From CAZVYN01 sp964631125 (lineage in GTDB: Bacteria; Eisenbacteria; RBG-16-71-46; CAIMUX01): a stretch of DNA of 64,000 bases. A program made the translations under genes and the position numbers. Shown here piece after piece: positions 18,354-28,324 of this stretch. Below the pieces are notes generated by a model. That model was not told the origin of the DNA and made no database searches. It worked only from the letters and a program-made list of their open reading frames with translations. The stretch covers positions 17,778 through 81,777 of the forward strand of contig CAZVYN010000007.1 in the NCBI GenBank assembly GCA_964631125.1, given 5' to 3'. Numbering within the stretch: position 1 is the stretch's first letter; every line of letters begins with the position of its first letter.

Positions 18354-19838
18354 TCAGGGCTCGCCGCGCAGCGCGCGGGCGATCAGCTCGTCGACTCGCA
18401 CGGCATCGGCCTGACCCTTCGAGAGCTTCATGACCTGGCCGACGAAGTAGCGGTAGATCGACTCTTTGCCCGCGCGGTATTCGGCGACCTGCGTGGGGCT
18501 CGCCGCGATCACCTGGTCGACCATGGCCTGCAGGGAAGCGTCGTCGGCCACGATCTCCCAGCCATGTCGAGCGACGATCGTCTCGATCGTCGCTCCGCTC
18601 TCGATCATCTCCTCCAACGCCATCTTCCCCAGCTTCCCGTTCAGCTTGCGCTCACCCAATCGCTGCATCAGCGACTGCATCTCCCCGACCGACACCGGCG
18701 ACTCGTCGATCGCGAGCCCGCGCTTGTTCAACTGACCGAGGAGCTCGCTCGCGATCCAGTTCGCCGCGCTCTTCGCATCGACCCCCTCACCAGCCGCGAC
18801 CGCCTCGTAGTAGTCCGCCAGCGCACGCGTTTGGGTCAGCACGCCCGCATCGAGGAACGAGAGAGCGTAGTCGCGTTCGAAACGCGCGCGCTTCGCGGCC
18901 GGCAGTTCGCTCAGTTCGCCGCGCACCCGATCGATCCACTCGGATGACACGCGCAGCGGCGGCAGGTCGGGGTCGGGGAAGTAGCGGTAGTCGTGCGCGT
19001 CTTCTTTGCTGCGCAAGACGCGGGTCTCACCCAACGACGGATTCCAGAGCAGCGTCTGCTGGACGACCGCGCCCCCCGCCTCCAACCGGCGGATCTGCCG
19101 CTCGATCTCGAAATCGATGGCGCGCTCCACGAAGCGGAACGAGTTGAGATTCTTCAACTCGGTGCGCGTGCCGAACGGCGTCGTCCCCGCCCGCCGCACC
19201 GAGACGTTGGCGTCGCAGCGCAGGCTCCCTTCCTCCATGTTGCCGTCGCAGACCTCGAGGTATTGGAGCAGTTGCTTCAGGGCGGTGAGGTAGGCGTGCG
19301 CCTGCGCGGCCGAGCGCAGATCCGGTTCGCTCACGATCTCGATCAACGGCGTGCCGCAGCGATTGAGATCGATCCGCGTCGAGTGATCGCCCGCCTGCTC
19401 CGGGTGCTTCGACTTTCCGGCGTCTTCTTCCAGATGGATGCGGGTGATCCCGATGCCGTGGGTCCGACCCCCGGCCTCGATCGTGAGGGCGCCCCCTTCG
19501 CAGATCGGACGGTCGTACTGCGAGATCTGGTAGTTCTTCGGAAGGTCGGGATAAAAATAATTCTTCCGCGCGAAGATCGAATCCTCGCGCACGACGCATC
19601 CGGTCGCCAGCCCCATGCGCACCGCCAGCTCCACCGCGCGTCGGTTCAGCACCGGCAGGACTCCCGGGTGCCCGAGACAGACCGGGCAGACCTGCGTGTT
19701 GGGCGGCGCACCGAACTTGGTCGGACACCCGCAGAACAGCTTGGTCTCCGTCCGGAGTTGCGCGTGCACCTCGAGTCCGATGACCGGCTCCCAGCGGGCG
19801 CGCATGGCGGGATCGAGCGTCGTATCCGTCGTCATCAC
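18354..19838 (-). CDS. gatB: Asp/Glu-tRNA amidotransferase subunit B
   Basis: 494 residues. GatB positions mischarged Asp-tRNAAsn or Glu-tRNAGln for amidation. 'WEPVIGLEVHAQL', 'LFCGCPTKFGAPPNTQVCPVCLGHPG' with its Cys pairs and 'DLPKNYQISQYDRP' are signature stretches; the last 150 residues are the YqeY-like tRNA-binding tail. A GTG at 19838 overlaps the gatA stop, with an ATG immediately after it at 19835; either can be the start. Confidence 0.96.
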   Translation of the reverse strand: MMTTDTTLDPAMRARWEPVIGLEVHAQLRTETKLFCGCPTKFGAPPNTQVCPVCLGHPGVLPVLNRRAVELAVRMGLATGCVVREDSIFARKNYFYPDLPKNYQISQYDRPICEGGALTIEAGGRTHGIGITRIHLEEDAGKSKHPEQAGDHSTRIDLNRCGTPLIEIVSEPDLRSAAQAHAYLTALKQLLQYLEVCDGNMEEGSLRCDANVSVRRAGTTPFGTRTELKNLNSFRFVERAIDFEIERQIRRLEAGGAVVQQTLLWNPSLGETRVLRSKEDAHDYRYFPDPDLPPLRVSSEWIDRVRGELSELPAAKRARFERDYALSFLDAGVLTQTRALADYYEAVAAGEGVDAKSAANWIASELLGQLNKRGLAIDESPVSVGEMQSLMQRLGERKLNGKLGKMALEEMIESGATIETIVARHGWEIVADDASLQAMVDQVIAASPTQVAEYRAGKESIYRYFVGQVMKLSKGQADAVRVDELIARALRGEP

Positions 19839-21343
19839 GCGAACGCGCGCGTCGGCGGCGCGCCGGGCGCGAGGGCCGAGCCCGCGCCGTCGTAGTTGCG
19901 TTCGTGCGCGGCGACCAGGCGCAGGAGCGTCGCCTCGTCGCGGGAACGTCCGTAGAGCTGCATCCCGATCGGCAATCCTCCGGTCGAAGCGCCGGCCGGA
20001 AACGAGACCGCCGGATTCTGCACCAGGTTCGCGCTGATGGTGAAGATGTCCGAGAGGTACATCGAGAGCGGATCCTCCGTCTTTTCCCCCAGGACGAAAG
20101 CCGGCGTCGGCGCCGTCGGCATGAGGATGGCGTCGACCTGGTTCAGCGTGGCGTCGAAGGACGCCTTGAAGAGCGCGCGCACCCGCTGCGCCTTGGCGTA
20201 GTAGGCGTCGTAGTAACCGGAGGAGAGCACGAACGTCCCCATCAAGATCCGCCTCTTGACCTCGGGCCCGAACCCCTCGCCACGGCTGCGCTCGTAGAGA
20301 GAGTTCAGATCGCGCGCTTCCGCGGAGCGGCGGCCATAGCGCACGCCGTCGAAGCGCGCCAGATTCGACGACGCCTCCGCGTTGGCCAAGATGTAGTAGG
20401 TCGAGATGGCGTAGCGCGGCGGCATGAGGTCGACGTCGACGAGATCGACGCCGAGATCACGGAAGCGGCACTCCGTCTCGTCCATGACGCGGACGACCTC
20501 GGCGTCGAGCCCCTCGGTCAGCCAGGTGCGCGGCACGCCGAGGCGCATCCCCGCCACCGGTCGCTCCAACGCCAGCGGTCCGATGCGGCACTCGTGCGGC
20601 GAGCTGGTCGAGTCCATCGGATCGAAGCCCGAAATCACATCGAAGACCAACGCGCAGTCGCGTGCATCGAGCGCGAACGGACCGATCTGATCGAGGCTGG
20701 AGGCGAACGCGACCAGCCCGTAGCGAGAGACATGGCCGTAGTGCGGCTTGAGCGCGACCAGCCCGCAGAACGAGCCCGGCTGCCGCACCGATCCGCCGGT
20801 GTCGGAGCCGAGAGCAACCGGCGTCACGCCGGAGGCCACCGCCACCGCCGAACCACCGCTCGATCCGCCCGGCACGCGCGTCGGATCCCACGGATTCAGG
20901 CTCGGTCCGAAGGCCGAGTTCTCCGTCGACGAGCCCATGGCGAACTCATCCAGGTTCGCCTTGCCGACGACGATGGCGCCGGCGGCTCGCAACCGCTCGA
21001 CCACGGTGGCGTCGTAGGTCGGGACGAACGGGGCCAGCATCTTGCTCGCGCAGGTCGCGCTGCCGCCGCGATCGACGATGTTGTCCTTCACCGCGATCGG
21101 CACACCCGCCAACGGACCCGGATCGCGTCCGGCCGCCACCGCCCGGTCGATCTCGTCGGCGCGCGCGCGGGCCGCGTCTTCGCGCAGCGAGAGGAAGGCA
21201 TGCAGCGTCGGTTCGACTCGGGAGAGACGGGCAAAAGACGCCTCGACGACGGCGGCCGCCTTCAGTTCACCCGAGCGCACCGCGTGGGCGAGGGCGCGCG
21301 CGGTGACGGGCGGAGTCGCAGGCGGGGTCACGGGAGCACTCAT
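19835..21343 (-). CDS. gatA: Asp/Glu-tRNA amidotransferase subunit A (amidase)
   Basis: 502 residues of the amidase signature family, releasing ammonia from glutamine. The Lys-Ser-Ser triad is visible in 'GVPIAVKDNI', 'GGSSGGSAVAVASG' and 'LGSDTGGSVRQPG'. It overlaps gatC by ATGA and gatB by GTGA, so the three subunits are made in stoichiometric order. Confidence 0.96.
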   Translation of the reverse strand: MSAPVTPPATPPVTARALAHAVRSGELKAAAVVEASFARLSRVEPTLHAFLSLREDAARARADEIDRAVAAGRDPGPLAGVPIAVKDNIVDRGGSATCASKMLAPFVPTYDATVVERLRAAGAIVVGKANLDEFAMGSSTENSAFGPSLNPWDPTRVPGGSSGGSAVAVASGVTPVALGSDTGGSVRQPGSFCGLVALKPHYGHVSRYGLVAFASSLDQIGPFALDARDCALVFDVISGFDPMDSTSSPHECRIGPLALERPVAGMRLGVPRTWLTEGLDAEVVRVMDETECRFRDLGVDLVDVDLMPPRYAISTYYILANAEASSNLARFDGVRYGRRSAEARDLNSLYERSRGEGFGPEVKRRILMGTFVLSSGYYDAYYAKAQRVRALFKASFDATLNQVDAILMPTAPTPAFVLGEKTEDPLSMYLSDIFTISANLVQNPAVSFPAGASTGGLPIGMQLYGRSRDEATLLRLVAAHERNYDGAGSALAPGAPPTRAFA

Positions 21344-21654
21344 TCGGCGGCCTTGCCGTAGTCGACCACCGTCGGCACGGCGAAGTAATCATCGATCACC
21401 TGGGGCGCATTCGAGAGCGCTTCGCTTCGTGGCGGACTCGGAACGAGCGTGTCCTCTCGGAAGTGGTCGACAGCGGCATCGAGTGAGGTCGAGCCGGCGG
21501 CCGAGCCGGCCGAGGCGGTCGCGTCGATCTCGTCCAGCGACTCCACGTAGCCGAGGATCCGTTCCAGATCGGTCAGGAGTCGCGCCGATTCCTCCTCCGA
21601 GATCCGGAGCCGCGCGAGCTGGCAGAGGTGGGCGAGATCTTCGGGTGTGAGCAC
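21340..21654 (-). CDS. gatC: Asp/Glu-tRNA amidotransferase subunit C
   Basis: 104 residues, normal for GatC, the small subunit that stabilises GatA-GatB. 'LTPEDLAHLCQLARLRISEEE' opens it as in homologues, and the C-terminus has the typical 'DYFAVPTVVDYGK'. The GTG at 21654 is chosen because GGAGG lies seven bases upstream; a longer open frame exists but lacks homology. The gap to 21821 upstream shows TTGACT near 21732-21727 without a convincing -10. Confidence 0.93.
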   Translation of the reverse strand: MLTPEDLAHLCQLARLRISEEESARLLTDLERILGYVESLDEIDATASAGSAAGSTSLDAAVDHFREDTLVPSPPRSEALSNAPQVIDDYFAVPTVVDYGKAAE

Positions 21655-21821
21655 GTCGAGGCCTCCATCGAGTCGCGAGAATCTGCCAGACGTGCGGGCG
21701 CAGGACAAGCCGCCCGGCGCCGTGGGAGTCAACGGGTGGCGCGTCAGCTCCAGACTGGTGCGCGATCTGACGCACCGGACGATCCAGACGAGCCTGAGCG
21801 AGATCCGACGGAGCGCGGGCG

Positions 21822-21846
21822 GCGCCTGACGCGGAGCGTCAGGCGC
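21822..21846 (-). terminator. Hairpin terminator after uvrD/pcrA
   Basis: A perfect 11-bp stem (21822-21832 with 21836-21846) and a three-base loop, four bases past the uvrD stop at 21851. There is no T tract, as is common in GC-rich genomes. It separates the long rplM-to-uvrD block from the gatCAB operon. Confidence 0.7.
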
Positions 21847-21850
21847 GACA

Positions 21851-24178
21851 TCAGTTCGCCGTCACCGCCGCGACGAAGCGCGCCACGATCTTCTTGCGGC
21901 CGTGAGTGGGAAAGTCGATGATGAGACGCGCGTCGCCGCCGCGGCCGTCTTCCTCGACGACACGGCCAAGGCCGTAGATCGCGTGCCGCACGGTGCGGCC
22001 GCGCAATGACGGGCCGCTCGGGCGCTCCATCACCGGTTCTTCGCGCTGGCGCCCGCTCGCGGCGAACTCGCCCAGGTCGGCGAAGTCGGGCAGCTCCTCG
22101 GGGCCGTCGCGCAACAGACGGGGACCGCGGGAGCCTCCCAGGGGAGCGCCGCGTCCCGTCCCGTAGGATCCGTAGGCGTTCGGCCCGTACGCCGGTCGGT
22201 TCGTGCTGCGACGGAACTCGATGCGGTCCTCCGGCAGATCCCGCAAGAAGCGCGACGGTCCGCCCTCGGCCATCCGGTGGACGCGCCGGCGCTCCATCGA
22301 CGCCGACAGGTGCAGTTCCTTCATCGCGCGGGTTGCCGCCACGTAGAAGAGACGTCGCTCCTCTTCGAGTTCCTCCGGATCGAACATCGACGACGCGTGT
22401 GGGAAGAGCCCCTCCTCGACGCCGACGACATAGACCACCGGATACTCCAGACCCTTCGCATTGTGCACTGTCATGAAGGTAATGGTCTGCTCGCCGCGGC
22501 GGTTGCCGTCGAGATTCGTATAGAGCGCCACTTGATCCAACCAGGCGGCGAGACCCGCCTCATCCGGCCGCGCCTGATGGAAGCGCGCGGCGCCCTCCAA
22601 CAACTCCAACAGGTTCGCGCGGCGCTCTTCGAATTCGGTGCGGTCTTGCTCCCGCAGATAGCTCTCGTAATCGGTGCGTTCCAGGACGAGCTTCAGCAGC
22701 GGCTCCGGTCCCTCGGCCGAACGATCCCGCAACTCGCGGATCAGCTCACCGAGATCCTGCGCCGCTTTCCTGGCCTTACCGCGAAAGACCAGGTCCGCGG
22801 GCGAGCCCCGCAACGCACTCATCAGATCGAGCCCGGCCGCATCGGCGGCGGCTTCGAATTTGTCCAGTCCGGCGTCCCCGATTCCCCGACGCGGCGCGGC
22901 GATGGCGCGGCGGAAGCTGACGCGATCGAGCGGATTGGCGGCCACGCGCAGGTAGGCGATCAGGTCCTTCACCTCGCGGCGCTGGTAGAACGCCGTGCCG
23001 CCGACGATGGCGTACGGGACGCCGATCTGCAGGCAGGCCTCCTCCAACGGACGGGATTGCGCATGCACGCGATAGAGGACCGCGATCTCGCCGGGCCGTC
23101 GCAGCGTCCCTGAGGCCGGGTCGCGCAGCGACTCGCGAATCCGCCCGACGACCGCCCGCGCCTCTTCTTCTTCATCGAGCGCGAGGAAGACCGGCGTCGG
23201 CGCCCCCGCTTCGTTCTCGGTCCACAGTTCCTTCTCGCGCCGCCCCTCGTTGTGCCGCACGACCGAGTGCGCCACCGCCAAGATCGTCTGCGTCGACCGA
23301 TAATTCTGGGTCATCGACAGCACGGTGGCCCGCGGAAAGTGCCGCTCGAACCCGAGGATGTTGGTGATGTCGGCGCCCCGCCAGCGATAGATCGATTGAT
23401 CGTCGTCGCCGACCACGAGCAGATTGCCGTGGGCCGCCGCCAGGCGCAGCACCAACCGCAATTGCACATGGTTCGTGTCCTGGAACTCATCCACGAGCAC
23501 ATGACGGAACTTGTCGGCGTAGCGATCACCGAGTTCGCGGTCGTCCTCCAAGAGGCGCACCGCGAGCACGAGGATGTCGTCGAAGTCGACGCCTCCCTGC
23601 GCGCGCAGCCGCGCCTGATAGAGCCGGTACAACTCGACCATCTTGTCGCGGTGCGGGCTGCTCCACTCGCTCGCGAGATCGTCCGGCGTCCAGAGCCGAT
23701 TCTTCGCCATCGAGATGACGTTCTTCACATCGCGCACGCGCGGCGCCTCGGCCTCTTGGCCGTGCGCCTTCAGCACCTCTTTCAAGAGGGACGACTGATC
23801 GTCGTCGTCGAAGACCGTCAGTCCGTCGCGGAAGCCGATTCGATCGGCGTGCCGGCGCAAGAGGCGCAGACAGATCGAGTGGAAGGTGCCGATCCAGAGA
23901 CCCGACACGGGATACTCGAGCAGATGCTCGACCCGATCGCGCATCTCCCCGGCCGCCTTGTTCGTGAAGGTGACCGCGAGGATCCGATCGGGCGGAATGT
24001 GCCGCCGCAGGATCAGGTCGGCGATGCGCCGCGTGAGGACGCGCGTCTTGCCGCTGCCGGCGCCGGCCAGAACGAGCAACGGACCGTCGCCGAAGAGGAC
24101 CGCGTCGCGCTGGACCGGATTGAGACCGGCGGTCAGATCAGGCGAATCGAAAGCCGGAGGAACAGGCGGGTCGTACAT
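21851..24178 (-). CDS. pcrA: UvrD/PcrA-type superfamily 1 DNA helicase
   Basis: 775 residues. Walker A 'GAGSGKT' is at 39-45; 'LVDEFQDTNHVQ', 'VVGDDDQSIYRWRGA', 'LTMHNAKGLE'-like 'MTVHNAKGLEYPVVYV' and 'EERRLFYVAATRA' are the remaining helicase motifs. It unwinds DNA 3'-5' in nucleotide excision and mismatch repair. The last 60 residues ('VRHAIYGLGRVVEEDGRGG', then 'RKKIVARF') form the small Tudor-like domain that in PcrA contacts RNA polymerase. It follows tamB by six bases and is closed by a hairpin. Confidence 0.95.
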   Translation of the reverse strand: MYDPPVPPAFDSPDLTAGLNPVQRDAVLFGDGPLLVLAGAGSGKTRVLTRRIADLILRRHIPPDRILAVTFTNKAAGEMRDRVEHLLEYPVSGLWIGTFHSICLRLLRRHADRIGFRDGLTVFDDDDQSSLLKEVLKAHGQEAEAPRVRDVKNVISMAKNRLWTPDDLASEWSSPHRDKMVELYRLYQARLRAQGGVDFDDILVLAVRLLEDDRELGDRYADKFRHVLVDEFQDTNHVQLRLVLRLAAAHGNLLVVGDDDQSIYRWRGADITNILGFERHFPRATVLSMTQNYRSTQTILAVAHSVVRHNEGRREKELWTENEAGAPTPVFLALDEEEEARAVVGRIRESLRDPASGTLRRPGEIAVLYRVHAQSRPLEEACLQIGVPYAIVGGTAFYQRREVKDLIAYLRVAANPLDRVSFRRAIAAPRRGIGDAGLDKFEAAADAAGLDLMSALRGSPADLVFRGKARKAAQDLGELIRELRDRSAEGPEPLLKLVLERTDYESYLREQDRTEFEERRANLLELLEGAARFHQARPDEAGLAAWLDQVALYTNLDGNRRGEQTITFMTVHNAKGLEYPVVYVVGVEEGLFPHASSMFDPEELEEERRLFYVAATRAMKELHLSASMERRRVHRMAEGGPSRFLRDLPEDRIEFRRSTNRPAYGPNAYGSYGTGRGAPLGGSRGPRLLRDGPEELPDFADLGEFAASGRQREEPVMERPSGPSLRGRTVRHAIYGLGRVVEEDGRGGDARLIIDFPTHGRKKIVARFVAAVTAN

Positions 24179-24184
24179 TGTTCC

Positions 24185-27100
24185 TCAGTACTCGACCCGG
24201 AACCGCAGATCAAGCGAGTAGGTCTCCTCGGCGGTTTGTCCCGATTCGTTCCGTTGATCGACCCCGGCATTCAGGAAGAGCAGTTCGCTCAGCCGATAGC
24301 GCACGCCGATCTCGCGATCATCCACCGTATCCAGCGCCTGTTGGTACGACACATTGATCTGGCGATTCACGTTGAACCGAAGTTCGACGCGCCACGGCTC
24401 ATCCGCCGCCAGGCCGTCGACGATCCGGACTCGATCGAACCAAGGGAGCCCTTGCAGAATCTGCTGCTCCACCTGGCCGAAGATCTCCGCCGCGCCGTAC
24501 GCCACGGTGGGATCGGCGGAGCCGAAGCTGCCGACCCGCCCCGCTTGACCGACGGTGAGCAGTTCCACGATCTCCGATTCGTCGCGTCCATCGGAACTGG
24601 TCAGCGTCACCTCCGGTCGCAGGACCGAGCCCGAGACGCTCACTTCGATCACGATCGGGTCGCCGGTCACCGGATCGGTCACGTCGGTCTCGGCCTGGAT
24701 GTCGAGCGACGGCAAGCGGCCCGTCTGGTCGTCCTCGAAGGTCACGTTCCCTCCGGTCACGTCGAACTGCCGGTTGAAGACGCGATAGCGACCTCCCGTC
24801 ACGCGGATGTCGCCGTCCAGACTCCAGTACGGCATCCGATAGCTCGCGCGCAGACGATCGATCGAGAGATCGACGTTCATCGTCGGCTGCGTCATGCGCA
24901 CATCCACCGGCGCCCGCACGATCACATCGATCAACCACGGTGTGCGCAGGATCGTGCGGCCGCCCGGCGGCGGCTTGGCGAGATCCTGGGTCAGGACTCC
25001 CTCCTGGATGCGCACGTCCCCGTCCAACATCGGGCGCAACGAGTCGCCGTCTTGCACCAGGTGCGCTCGGAGATCGGCGCTCGCGACGAAGCGGTAGTTG
25101 CCCGTCTCGCTGATCGGAGCATCGCGCAGCTGCGCCCACAGCTCGAACGCCTTCGGGTCGAGGAACCAGCCGTGGGCGCGCACCTTCCCTTCCCTGTTCA
25201 GTCGCCCGGTCACTTGCGGGATCTTCAGCGTGTCCCCATCGAAGAAGACTTTCCCTTCCACTTCCGAGAAGCGCTCCTCGCGGTTCGGAATGCGGAACGC
25301 GCCGCGCTTCACCTCGAGTTCGCCGCTCCGCCGGACGTCCGGGTACGTTCCCGAGAATCGGACCGTGCCGCTCAGCTCGCCGCTCGGGTCGGTGATGAGA
25401 TTGGTCACGAGCGTCGCGAGCGCCAGGTCGACCGAGGGAAGCTCGACCGACACCTCCATCGGTTCCGGCAGCAATCGCGCCTTCTCGCCGACCGCCAGCC
25501 GCAGCGGGATGATCCCCTCGCTGTGCGCATGCACCTCCGCGACGTACCACTCCAAGCCCCACAATCTGAGCGTCTCATCTCGATAGGAGACCGCGAGACG
25601 CAGTGAATCCGCGCGCGCCTCGAACATCTCCAATTCGGTCCCCTTCATGCTGAAGTCGATGTCGGGCGCGCGGCCCGTCCCGCCGAGATCCAGATCGGCA
25701 TCGAGACGCCCACCCACGCCGCGCGGCAGGTACCCCTCCGCCTCCTCCTGCTCCGCATGCCGCACCTTGATCAACTCGGCCAGCGGATTCAGCGGCGTGA
25801 CGAAGCGCGTGGTCTGAGAGCTGTTGTCGCGGGAGGCGAGCGCCTCGGCCAGGATCGGGAGCGCCGGCACGTCGCGCAGATACAGCGACCCGCCGATCTC
25901 GGCCTGCCGCACCAAGGCTTCCAACGAGTCGCTCGCCGCGGCCAAGGCGTCGGCCCACGAGGAATTCAGCTCGATGCGCAGACCTGAACCGTCGATGCGC
26001 ACCGGTTGATCGGGACGCGCAGGTCCCGAGACTTCGGGCATCGAGCTCGGCAGCGATCCCTCGTAGCCGCTGCCGCGCGCGCGCAACGAGTCGATCCAGA
26101 CGCCGCTCCCGCCCGACTCATCGTCGCCCGCATGCGCCGAGAGGAACACCTCGTTCCAAGCCCACCCGTAGGTCCACAACCCCTGGCTGCGCGCCTCGAC
26201 ACGATACTGCGGCGATCGGATCGTCCCTTCTCCCGCCAGCTCGACATCGAATCGGCCGTAGAGCGTGTCCGACGGCATCTGGAAGTAGTCGAGGACGGCG
26301 CCCAGGTCGACCCCGCGCGCCTGCGCGCCGAAACGGAACGGTTCGCTCCCCTCGCCATCGCGCGCCGGTCCGATGGACGCGGAAGCGACGATGCCGCCGG
26401 CGTCGGAACTCATGCGAATCGAGTCCAACTCGGCGCCGCCGCCGACGAAGTCGATCCGCGCGGGTCGGTCCAGCACGATGATCTGCCCTCCGCCCGGCTC
26501 CAGCCGAATCGAGTCGAGCCAAGCCCACCCGGGATCCCCCGGCTTCACGCGCGCCGACACACGCGCGCTCAGACTGTCGCGCTCCGCCGTCAGGCGCGCG
26601 AAGAGCGTGTCGGCCAAGACGACGCTCCCCGCCGCGCGATCGAGGCGGAACCCGTAGACATCGAGCATCCTCGCGTCGAGCTCCGTCCGGATGCGCGGCG
26701 GCGTCAACGGACCCGAGATGCTGTCGATGAGGAGTTGCTCGAACGCGACCTCGTCGAGATATCCGTCCCGCACGTCGAGTTGGCCTTCCAAGGTGGGCCG
26801 CTGGGCCGTTCCTCCCAATCGCAACGCGCCTCGCGCCGCGCCGGCGATCGGGATGGTGATGAGCGGCCGCAGCCACGGATCGGCCCATCGGGCCAGATCG
26901 AGATCGCGGAGCCGGACCCGCACGTCGAGTTGACTCGGGCGCAAGAGCACCGAGCCGCTTCCCTCCGCGAACACGAGAGAATCGCCGCCGACGCGCAGGG
27001 TGTCGATCTCGATGCGTGGATCGTCGAAACTCCCGCGGATGAAGAAGGCATCGAGCGGCCGTCCGGCGAGCACGCCGGACGCGGCCGTCAGTTGACCCGA

Positions 27101-28321
27101 GATCCGCGGCGGATTGCGATCGAAGACGAGGGCCCCGCGCACATCGCCCGATAATTCGGAAGGCGGCAACCCGGGCGCCCAGCGCGCGATCGAGGGCGCT
27201 TCCAGGTCGACGTTGTCGAAGTCGAGACTGACCTCGAGCAGGCGACCCTCCGCCGTCCATCCCGCTTCGCCCACGACCGAGGCCGCGCCGCTGCGCAGGA
27301 GAAACGCCTCCAGTTCCGCCCGCTCGCGATCTCCCGTCGCGATCGCGCTCAAACTATCGAGGCGCACGTCGCAGAGCTGCCCGTTCAGAGCGAGCTGCAG
27401 TTCGCCGCCCAGCGGTCGAGGTGGACGTCGCTCCAAGTGGAAACGGAGCTGTCCCGAGACGAGATCGGTCGGGCCGAACGGCGCGTCGGTGCGACGCAGG
27501 AGCGCGATGCGCTGCGGTTCGCATTCCAGCAACTCGATCCGACCCGAGATCTGCAGCAACGAGTCGGCCCCGCCGCTGGTCAGATCTCCCCAGACGACGG
27601 CCCGCGCTCCCTCCAAGTCGATCGCGAGTGAATCCACCACGAGGTTGCCCGGCTCCTCTGCTTCGAACCGCTTCGCGACCAAGAGCACATCGAGCGTGTC
27701 GCTCGGCACGACCACCCGCGCTCGCTCCAAACGCGCGGTGGCGCGTCCCCCTTCGTGATCCAGGTCCTGGAGCGTCGCCGAGGCGAGGAGCCAGTCGACG
27801 CCGTCGCGCACGATCGTGAGCCCCGTCACCTCGAAGCGCTCACAACGAATGGAAGGCAAGCCGAGGCGGATGCCGGCGCGCTTCGAAGTCGCGACCTCGC
27901 GCGAGAGCGAGAGACGATCGAGATCGATGCGCACCGAGTCGAGACGCAGGTACGACACATCGACGCTGCGTCGGAAGAGGGCGCGCACACTGAGTTCCGA
28001 GTCGAGCGAGCCGACGCTCACCCACGGCCCCCCGGCCAGACTGTCCGGGCGCGTGATGGTGATGCCGCGCAGCCGGATCTCCCAGGGATCGAAACGCTCC
28101 ACCCGTTCGATCCGCACACGACCGAGGGTGCGGAGCGCATGAGCGACGGGCGGGAGATCGAGCGCCATCTCCCGCACGGCTGCGATGCGCACCAGGAGGA
28201 ACGGGGTGACCGCGAGCACGATCGCGAGGAAGGTGAGCAGCAGCGGGGACGCCAACAGGATGGCCCACCAGCGAAGGAAGAGCGGGCGGCGCCGCCTGGT
28301 TTCACGCGTCGGTTCGGTCAC
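24185..28321 (-). CDS. tamB: TamB-like translocation and assembly module protein (DUF490/AsmA-like)
   Basis: 1378 residues. One N-terminal membrane anchor (about 18-42) is followed by over 1,200 residues of repeated beta structure, a lipid-groove type architecture, and the C-terminal DUF490 domain with 'GDIRVTGGRYRVFNRQFDVTGG' and 'GQVEQQILQGLPWFDRVRI'. TamB-like proteins span the periplasm and move phospholipids or help insert outer-membrane proteins. A GTG at 28321 is the start. The Omp85 partner lies immediately upstream, four bases away, as in classical tamA-tamB pairs. Confidence 0.92.
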   Translation of the reverse strand: MTEPTRETRRRRPLFLRWWAILLASPLLLTFLAIVLAVTPFLLVRIAAVREMALDLPPVAHALRTLGRVRIERVERFDPWEIRLRGITITRPDSLAGGPWVSVGSLDSELSVRALFRRSVDVSYLRLDSVRIDLDRLSLSREVATSKRAGIRLGLPSIRCERFEVTGLTIVRDGVDWLLASATLQDLDHEGGRATARLERARVVVPSDTLDVLLVAKRFEAEEPGNLVVDSLAIDLEGARAVVWGDLTSGGADSLLQISGRIELLECEPQRIALLRRTDAPFGPTDLVSGQLRFHLERRPPRPLGGELQLALNGQLCDVRLDSLSAIATGDRERAELEAFLLRSGAASVVGEAGWTAEGRLLEVSLDFDNVDLEAPSIARWAPGLPPSELSGDVRGALVFDRNPPRISGQLTAASGVLAGRPLDAFFIRGSFDDPRIEIDTLRVGGDSLVFAEGSGSVLLRPSQLDVRVRLRDLDLARWADPWLRPLITIPIAGAARGALRLGGTAQRPTLEGQLDVRDGYLDEVAFEQLLIDSISGPLTPPRIRTELDARMLDVYGFRLDRAAGSVVLADTLFARLTAERDSLSARVSARVKPGDPGWAWLDSIRLEPGGGQIIVLDRPARIDFVGGGAELDSIRMSSDAGGIVASASIGPARDGEGSEPFRFGAQARGVDLGAVLDYFQMPSDTLYGRFDVELAGEGTIRSPQYRVEARSQGLWTYGWAWNEVFLSAHAGDDESGGSGVWIDSLRARGSGYEGSLPSSMPEVSGPARPDQPVRIDGSGLRIELNSSWADALAAASDSLEALVRQAEIGGSLYLRDVPALPILAEALASRDNSSQTTRFVTPLNPLAELIKVRHAEQEEAEGYLPRGVGGRLDADLDLGGTGRAPDIDFSMKGTELEMFEARADSLRLAVSYRDETLRLWGLEWYVAEVHAHSEGIIPLRLAVGEKARLLPEPMEVSVELPSVDLALATLVTNLITDPSGELSGTVRFSGTYPDVRRSGELEVKRGAFRIPNREERFSEVEGKVFFDGDTLKIPQVTGRLNREGKVRAHGWFLDPKAFELWAQLRDAPISETGNYRFVASADLRAHLVQDGDSLRPMLDGDVRIQEGVLTQDLAKPPPGGRTILRTPWLIDVIVRAPVDVRMTQPTMNVDLSIDRLRASYRMPYWSLDGDIRVTGGRYRVFNRQFDVTGGNVTFEDDQTGRLPSLDIQAETDVTDPVTGDPIVIEVSVSGSVLRPEVTLTSSDGRDESEIVELLTVGQAGRVGSFGSADPTVAYGAAEIFGQVEQQILQGLPWFDRVRIVDGLAADEPWRVELRFNVNRQINVSYQQALDTVDDREIGVRYRLSELLFLNAGVDQRNESGQTAEETYSLDLRFRVEY

Positions 28322-28324
28322 GGA